Below are positions 54,501 to 63,500 of a stretch of DNA of 64,000 nucleotides, piece after piece. Position numbers and translations under genes: made by a program. The notes under the pieces are model-generated. The model was not told the origin of the DNA. It made no database searches and saw nothing but the letters and a program-made list of their open reading frames with translations. The stretch's first letter is position 1, and each line of letters begins with the position of its first letter. Where the stretch lies: assembly GCF_022539665.2 (NCBI RefSeq), contig NC_081340.1, positions 5,517,357 through 5,581,356 of the forward strand, written 5' to 3'. The stretch comes from Daphnia carinata. Lineage: Eukaryota; Arthropoda; Branchiopoda; Diplostraca; Daphniidae.

Positions 54501-57500
54501 AAGTTCATGATGTTCCATCAGCTCGTCCTAAGGAACGCAAAACTAAAACACCAAAAGCCTTAATTCCATTGAAAGAAACGGAACAAAGAAGACGTCGTGC
54601 GAGACTTTCTGAATCAGAAAAAGAATCTTTGGACTTGGCTGAGGCCATTGAACATGGAGATCCAATCCCAGTGCTGTATCAAAACCTTCATAACGATTCA
54701 TGGCCTCAAGATACAACATCGAAATCTGAAAATCTGTGGGCAGCGTTGCAACAATCTTCTCAAACAATCGAAGCTTCCGTTGTTATTCCCGAAGTAGTGG
54801 AATCTATCCAAAGCGAACCGACCCAACTTACGGAATCGAAACTTCCAGATCTTGAACATCTGTTGGAACAATCGCCGGAGGCAACCGAACTTTCCGAATC
54901 TATTTCTGATGTGATTCAAGTCGAATTGGTCCAAAGCGAGCCATCCCAAATTATCGAATCGACTGTTCCCATTTATGAAAACCTTCCCGTAACCTTACAA
55001 CAGTCTGCCCAAACAACCGGAGCTTCCGAAGTTACTCCGCAGTTCCCCGGAATCGTTCAACAAATTGAAGAGCCCGTTGAGTCTAAACATCCGTCGGTAC
55101 TTAGCTGGGCGACTGTAGTTGCCACTAGCAAACCAATAATTACTGAATCCAATGAAGATGTTGTTGAAGAACCTGTGCGTCCTAAACGCCCATTGCCGAC
55201 GTTGATCGTCGTCGGAGATGGTGAACAGCCAGTTCCAATTGAAACCGATCCTGATTCATTTACTGAATTTGTGGGACGCAACGAAAGACGTCGTAGGAAA
55301 TGGCGATCGTCTCACTCTGAATCTCAAGATTACACCACTGACGAAGAACATATCGAATCAGTTCCGCTTGTTGTCGATGATAAGCCGAAAGAGCAGCCAG
55401 TCGATTCTGAACCTGTCGCTGTTGAGGTCCCCGTGACATCCGCACCTATAAAACTAGTAGAAGAAGATGTATCGGATGAAGACGTCCATGATGTTCTTCC
55501 TGTCCGTCCGAAGGAACGTAAAGCTAAAACGGCCAAAGCTTCAATCCCGTTGAAAGAAACGGAACAGAGAAGGCGACGTGCAAGATTGTCTGAATCTGAG
55601 AGAGAATCGTTAGAATTAGCTGAGGTTATCGAACATGGAGAAACAACTCCTCAGCTCTATTATGACCTCTTTGCCGATTCATGGCCCCATCCATTCTACA
55701 TTTTCCTTCGCGATGCCGAAAACCGCTGGAAGGCAAAAGAAAGCCTCGTGAATGAGTCTGTCGTTCACGTACCAGTTCAAGAACCAATACAAGAAGCTTC
55801 ACAAATCGTACCCCAACAAACAGTTAGCGAGCCACAAGAACAAGTCTGCCAATCAAATCAAGAACCAGAATTGATCCCTGAATCAGTGCAAGAATGGGTA
55901 CCGCCTGCTTTGCAAGAAGAACAATCATCGTGTCCGTCCGCTGAAGCACTGGAACCAACCATGGATCAAACTCCTGTAATCTCCGGCTGGGTTATCAGAG
56001 AAAGTCCGGAGAAAAAAGCGCCTGAAGTGGCCAAACCTTTATCATGGGCGGCTATGGTGGCTCTCTCAAAAGCGGCAGCAATGGAAACCGTTCATCCAGA
56101 ACCAGTTGTCGAACAAGCGGTTTCACGCCCAACCAAAACCCCTGTTCTGGTAGTCGTTGGTGAAGAGGTTCAACCAGAGCCGGTTTATAGCGATGATCCG
56201 GATGGTTTCCATGAATGCGTCAGTCGTCGTGAAAAGCGTAGGCGCAAGTGGCGTTCGTCTCAGTCAGAATCACAAGATACTGAAGCTGAAGCAATTGTCC
56301 CTGAAGCTTCCCTTCCTACTGACCTTCCCTCAGAGCCATCTTACGTGAACGTGGAGAACGTCAGCTCTCATCCGCCTGAATTGCACGAGAAATCTGAAAG
56401 TAAATCGAAACGCGTCGTCGTAAAAACTGAGAAGCAAACGAAAGAGGTCGAACGTAAACGACCGAAGCGTCAATCCGAGTCGGAACGTGAAGCTCTTCAG
56501 CTGGCCGAAGCCATTGAAAATGGTCAGGATGTTACAAACAAATGCCCCGTCGTTGAATCTTACTGGTCGGACAAGATGTTGTATAGCGACGCTGAGAGAT
56601 TGTGGCAAGAAAGCTTAAATGGCGCCGCCGTTCGATTAGATGATAAGATTGAAAGCTTGAAACTAAGCCGCGATGGCCAATCACCCGAATCCGATCCCAA
56701 AGGTCCCATACCTCAACCCCAAACCTCCGACGTGTCCTCCAACAGTAGTAGTAGATTACCAACAACAGAGAACGTCATCAACATCGATTTGCCTCAAGAT
56801 CGGGCCATCTGGTCGGATGAAAGCACTTGCCTCAGGGAATCACAAGAAGAACGTCAGCAAAACGTACACAAGGTTGGCATTCATCCTCTGGGTCGCCATG
56901 ATGCTGCTGCTCTTTCAATAAGAATTGCATTTGTTTTTGTTTTTTATGACCAAAATGCTCGCCTTGCATCCGTCAACTACCGAATTTTTCTTGGCCATGG
57001 ATTGCTGATTTGACCTTTTTCTAATCCATCAGTTCTCCTGCGAAAAGTCTATGGGTTTGAGGGACATGATCCTTACTGCTAATAGCTACTGATCCCAAAT
57101 AGCGTTTTGAATTGACCGCCATGTTTTTGCCAAACTCCTTGCTTAAAAAAGGAGCGGAATGCCGTAATTGCTTCAACTGTTTGAAAGCAGTTAGCTTTAA
57201 AAGACTTGATCGTTTTTTGTTCTTTTACAGAGGAACTACTAACACAATTTCAGCTGTTGATGTTTGTTGCTTGTTATTGATTGCTGGCATGGTCTGTGTG
57301 GCATGCCGTCTTGCTCCCTTTTTGATCGATTGTTTTATTTCATCACGAACTATTTACTCTCAGAAGGACCTATCCACCGACCTTGATGCAATGTTGGCTC
57401 AATTGCAACAAGTGGAAAAAGACCTTCAGCAGTTCAACTCCCAACAGATACAGGATCGCCTACCATTGATTGAAGTATTTTCATTTGTTTACTTTGCTTT

Positions 57501-60500
57501 TCTGAGGGATTTATTTCTATTTTTTTTTTAAGGCTGTGATGGAATCTCTCGAGGAGATGGAGCCTCGGTTGATTGATTTGGACGATAGGATTAAGAACCT
57601 TTCCGATGAAGATCCCGAACTAGATTCCCTTCGAGCAGCCGTAGCAAGTCTCAGGACTCGTCACATCACATTGGAATCCCAAGCCTGTCGATACAAACAA
57701 AAATTAGAAGTAAGGACACTAGACATAATTGTTATTACCAGTCACAGTTTTTACAGAGTATTTTTCATGTTTTAACAGGATGCTGCTGAAACCAAAAGCA
57801 AAGATAATGAAGACCTTCTACGGTACCAGGCACTTCTTTTGGACCTGGACAATTGGGTCAGTGTGACTCATTGCCAACTGAAAGCAGAAATACCTAAATT
57901 CACCTCAGTCAGTGCCGTTCTGAAAGAAATGGATTCGAGCAAGGTATTCTATTTTTTTTTTAACCAAACAAAATCCCCTTTTTTTATATCTCTTATGGTA
58001 GAGAGCTTGTGATGGATGATAACCTTTTGTCTTAACTAGCAATTGGAACAGGATATAGTGAAACGTAATGAACAGCTGGCGGATTTGATGAAGCGGTGCG
58101 GGGCGCTGCAGCACTCAGTGACCGAGACGGAACCGCTGGCGGCGCAGCTCTACGAACACCTGGTCGCCCTGCAAGGCAGCTTTGCAGAGGCGGGCGCCCA
58201 GTTGCATTCACGACTGCTTCTTCTCCAGGTATGACTCGTCATGGTCGTCGTCTACCACTGCGGACCTCGACAAGAGTACAAAGGCGTCTGCTTAACGATT
58301 AAACTGTTGTTGGTGGTGGTCATCTTCTCGTTCGCTCTTACCTGTCCGTCTTACCCGGCCAATCGTTGGCCTTCTTCTTTCTGCTCTAGATTAGTCATGA
58401 CAGCCATATCTGGGATGTGTAGTGGCAATACAACACAACTGTCGACATATGATGTCTGAAATTTCACAAAATGTGGTGTTGGTGTCATTCGGGGCTTTTT
58501 TTATTTCTCATTTTCGTTCATTCTTCGCCTTCTGTTTTTATTTTCCTTTTTTTTTTTCCTGTTTTCTTATTTTCATTTTTCATACCTTCTTTGCGATCGC
58601 TGGGCGTTGCACAAAGTGTAAAGCAAACGTTTCCCTCGTCCACTTTCAGGCATGTCTGCTCGAGCTAGAGGAGAAAGAAGTCGACATTAGTCCTCCTCTC
58701 CTTGCCCAACATGTCGACCATGAAGCAGCTATTGAGACGCCCGTCACTGCTAGTGACACGCCAGTGGCTACCGCTGCCCCTGAACTACGTCTAAATGACC
58801 CGATCGAACATAAAATTATACCGGCTCAAACGAGCTCAATAGACGACAACAATGAAATGTCGTTCACGCAATTCGTCGTACAGAAAACCGTCCGGGTCAT
58901 TCGACGAACGATCCTGCAAAATGGCAGAGAGATATCTGTGGAAGAACAGATCGAAGAAGAACCCACGAGCGGAGTTAATCCGCTTTCGGTTGAAACCGAA
59001 CTTACTCCTCCAAAACGATATTTTCGTATACCGTCGCCCTTCGGTATCGTCGAGGAGCCCCAATTTCACGATGACCAACAAACAGAAAAAGATGATAGTA
59101 AAAGCACTGTCGAGATTACGGACATTACTGACGAATATGATGATCGGGAAGCTGCAAGTATTGGGCCAACACCCGACCAATTCATTGAAATTCACGAGGT
59201 TCTCGACAATCTTCAATTCGTTGAACAGTCACAAAGTCTTGAAAAAGTCATCGAACTTTGTAGTTCCAATGATAACGTTACTCCCCAAAATCAACCTCGC
59301 TTAGCTTTTGAAACCCTTCATGAACATGAAGAAGAACATGAAATTGAACACGATGATAGTACCAAGCTTCATCCTGTTGGTATAAAAGCTAATGATAATG
59401 ACAAGCCGATCCAACATGGCAAAGAGCTACCTGAAGTCGAGCATGACGTTAAAGACGTACTTCAAGAATCAGAAATCAGTCAAACCGTCGAGATGCTAAT
59501 CGAGCCGATACGGGAAGCCAATCTCTGCAAAGATCTTGATACTGAGATTAGCCATGAACCATCGTTGGGATCCGCAGTTCAACTTGAAGTCATTTCCGAG
59601 TTGCAGATTGATGCACAGCCGGAGCCTATGGTGGTATGCGAAGAAGCTGCAAACGAACAGGTTGGAACAACCATGGAACCTGAAAATGAACGTACGGTAG
59701 ACCCAAATATCGAGCATGCAATTCGAGACGAGGTCCAAGAAACAGAAATAAGAATCACTCCTTCAATGATAACGGAAGAACAAACTGCAGAGCCAATTGG
59801 TGGAGATGTCGTTGAAGAACCTACTGAAACAATTCCAGAGCCTGAAGTACAACAGGAGCCCACTGAAGAAAAACCATTAGTCGAAATGTCTGAAGGTGAA
59901 ACGTTCGCGAAGGACGAAGCCGAGGTTGATCATCGTGAAGGACAAGCAGCCGAGCCCACAAATCTGGACGACAAACTCCCAATTGAAACAACTCCTGATA
60001 GTCGTGAAGACGTCATTGAAGAATCCTATAATGAAAAAATTGGAGAGCATGACTTGGTCGATGAAGTACCACAGCAACTTGTTGAAGAGGAGTCATTAGT
60101 CAAAGTGTCTGAAATTTTTGAAAAAGACGAGGCCACGATGGAACATCAAGAAAAACGAGCAGATGAACCAATAAAACTGGAAGAAGAAATTGAAAGAAGT
60201 CTCGATCGTCATGAATGTCCAATCAGCCAAGCTGAGTTAACAGTGTCTTCGACCGAAGCCACACCCATCGTTGCAGAGTTAACAGTGTCTTCTGCCGAAC
60301 CCACACCCATCGTTGCAGAAATACCATCCGATGAGGCGCATCATCACGAGAAGGAACTCTCGCAACAGCCCCAGATTCCTGAAAACTCATCTAAAATAGA
60401 ACCTGAGCCAGAAGCGAAGGTTGAAGTTCCAGTAGCAACTGAACTAAACATTGCAGCAGTAGAACCTGTTAAAGATGAACCCCAGCTTCCGACGACATCC

Positions 60501-63500
60501 GATAAAATCAACGAAAAATCGAAAGAAAAAGTGAAGACTTCCCTATCTTCAACGACATCATCGGTAGGAGATGAGACAGAATCGGACGTTGATAACATGG
60601 ACTGGAACGTCTCTCCAGACGACGAGCGTCAATTTGATGAATACTTCAAGGATGAAAGGCCTCAATCTGCTTCATCCAATTCATCGACTTCTACCGATAC
60701 CACTCGTCTGGAATCAGCTTCATGCGAACCCTTGGAAGAAATTGAAACTATCTCGTTACAAGGAATAGACACTGTTGATTCTTCCAGAGCAACACCAATC
60801 CAAGAGGAAACAGTACCTTCTGACATACAAAGCGTCGAAGAAATTGGAAATCAAATGGCAAATGAAGACGTTCAAGAAAATTGTGACAGTCCTATTGAAC
60901 TACTCGATCTGGAAGTCGGAAGCGCACAAGTTGAGGTGGAAGACGTATCACAAAACATAATTGAAGAACAAACAAGTGATGAAAATGTTCTGGACCCAAT
61001 GTACATTGTAGATACAGAAGATGAGTCAACAACGGAATCTGTTACCTGGGATTCTAATGAAAAAATGCCGACTGAGTTAGCGGAGCAGCTTAGTCAACAG
61101 TTAGTGGAAGAAGTTTTCAAGTCTGTTGAAACCCATCCCACTATTGAACGGATGATTCAGGAAAGTTTAATGCAATCTGCACTGGCTGATCCAAGTTCAT
61201 CGTCAGATCAAGAATCATCGTCAAGCCAAGGAGACGGTGGTTGGTGGATGGTCGACCCTGAAGACACGAAACAGGAAGTCAAAGAAGATTTAGGGATTGC
61301 TGAAGAATTACAGTCATCCTTAATGGAACCCGATTCAATCGGTGAAGAAGAAGAAACGATGCAGCAACATCAAGTGGACGATAATGCCCCATCCACTACA
61401 TCAGAAAATCAGCTGGCTGATGTGGAAAGTCTGATTGTTCAATTAGAACCCGACGTGCTTCAGGAAACGGTTCCAATTTCGGAAATAACAAACATGGAAT
61501 TGTCGCCCAATGTGACAGTGATCAGAGTGGGCTACGGAGAGGAACCGCTGGTCGAAGATCAACAAGCTACTGGAACGTCGTTCATTGACCCCTTGGAAAG
61601 AAGTGAGGATACGTTGAAGAAAGAAGATGAAGTGCAACAAGCAATCGTAACGCAATCCTCTGAACCCACGAAAGATTCTGAGCAGGATATCTTGGACGAA
61701 GAGGTCGAAGAGCAGCAGATTTCTGGAACACCACTTATTGAACCATTCAAAGTCCCTGAACAGGATACCTTGGATGAAAAGGTTGAAGAGCAACAAACTT
61801 TTGGAACGGAGGCCGCAGAATATCGTGAACAGGACACCTTGAATGCAAAGGCTGAGGAGCAACAAGTTACCGGAACGCCACTGATTGGACCGACCGAAGA
61901 TCATAAACAGGATGCCCTGGATGAAGAGGTTGAAGAGCAACAAATTTCTGGAACGGAGGCAGTGGAATATCGTGAGCAAGAATCCTTGGATGTCGCGACT
62001 GAAGAGCAACAAGTTACTGGAGCATCACAGACTGAACCTTTCAAAACCCATGAGCAGGATACCGTTGAAGAAGATGCTGAGGAGCAACAGACTTTGGAAA
62101 CGTTAGTTGTGAACTTAGTGGCTGAGGATCAACAAGTTACTGAAACACAATTAGTTGAACCTTCCAAAGTCCACGAACAAGATACCTTTGAAGAAGAGGT
62201 AGAAGAACAACAAACTTCTGAAATGGAACCCATGAAAAACTATGATGCCGACGTCTTGGATGAAGAATCTCAAAAGCAGCAGATTGTAGAAACACCAACT
62301 GTTGAACCCACGAAAGACCTTGATCCGGATACTCTGGAAAAAGAGAATGTAGAACAACAAACTTCTGGAATTGAACCCATGGGATACTCAGTACAAGACA
62401 CGTTGAACGTCGAGGCTGAGGAGCAACAAGTTATTGGAAAATCCTCTGTTGAACCACTGGAATATTCTGACGAAGAGCAACAAATTGTCGTAGATCCATC
62501 GGCAAAAGTGGTCGAAATGGGTGAGAAAATCTTAGAAATCTTACCCGGTATCGTCGAACAACTGTCAAACATTGAAACGCTGATCGAAGACGTCGAAAAC
62601 AATGTCGATCCTTTAGAACGTTCCCAATCACAAGAAGAAGAATCGACGAAAGAACGCGGAGATGAATGGAACACATTAACGGAACATCGCGAACCGGTGG
62701 AACCGACATTCGGCGAAAATACAACTGGACCGCCGATAGACGACGCCCGAATTCTGGAACAAGTGGCTCGATTAGTCTCGGATCGAGCCACAATGGGCCA
62801 AGAGGCCCAACAGGAGGAGCTCAACACCGAATGGCAAGAAATTCAAAAATTGCTTGACAATCGGCTGTCAGATCAATTGAGCCAAAGTGCAGACTCCTCA
62901 ACGCATACGTCTAGCGTTCGTTACCTAGCAACTGTAACCCAAGTCACTGTTCACGAAACAGTTGAAGAACGCACTGTCAAATTGAACGACAACTTGGCTG
63001 CACTCAAAACAGCTGTGCAGCGCCGTGAAGTGGTCGTCATCCAACAAATTGTCATCACCATAGTCCGCACAGTCACGGAATGGTTGGATACAATTGAATA
63101 CCGAGTATACACCATCAAACAAACCAAGAGCATGGAACGACGAACGGAACAGATTCAAAGCCTCTGTGAAGAAGTCCGTGTTGTTGAAGAGAGTCTCAAT
63201 ACGCTCGAAGAGATTACAGAGATGGCAGTCGAGGTAGTCAACGAGGATACCAAACTATTGCTGCACAAGTGCGTCAAATCGCTCAAACAACAAGTGCAGT
63301 CCATCAGCGAAGTGACGAAGCGAAGCGAAGGTGAAATTGAACACATTCGACGTCAATGGGCTGAATATTTGGATCAAATTAGTCACGAAGAAGATCTTAT
63401 TAAAGAGCTCATGCATCAACTCCGAATGTTACAGACGGCAGAAAAATTGCCCAGTCAAGAAAAGCTTGTCCAGCTCGAAGATATCGAAACAGCAGTACAA

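Noticed and set aside
54100-56608. Plus-frame and minus-frame open reading frames inside the giant exon
   Set aside because: Shadows of repetitive, Glu/Lys-rich coding sequence in the true frame.
56873-57013. Read-through end of the giant exon with a hydrophobic tail
   Set aside because: Composition changes sharply after the donor, and the downstream exons carry on the spectrin pattern in phase 0. Intron retention is possible, but the tail is not convincing as a designed C-terminus.
57112-57531. Open frame with a hydrophobic, membrane-like stretch (about 57,240-57,345) running into exon 57364
   Set aside because: The hydrophobic residues come from the T-rich 3' end of the intron, with a branch-point-like ACTAAC at about 57,240. 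There is no start or splice support; it is an intron read-through artefact.
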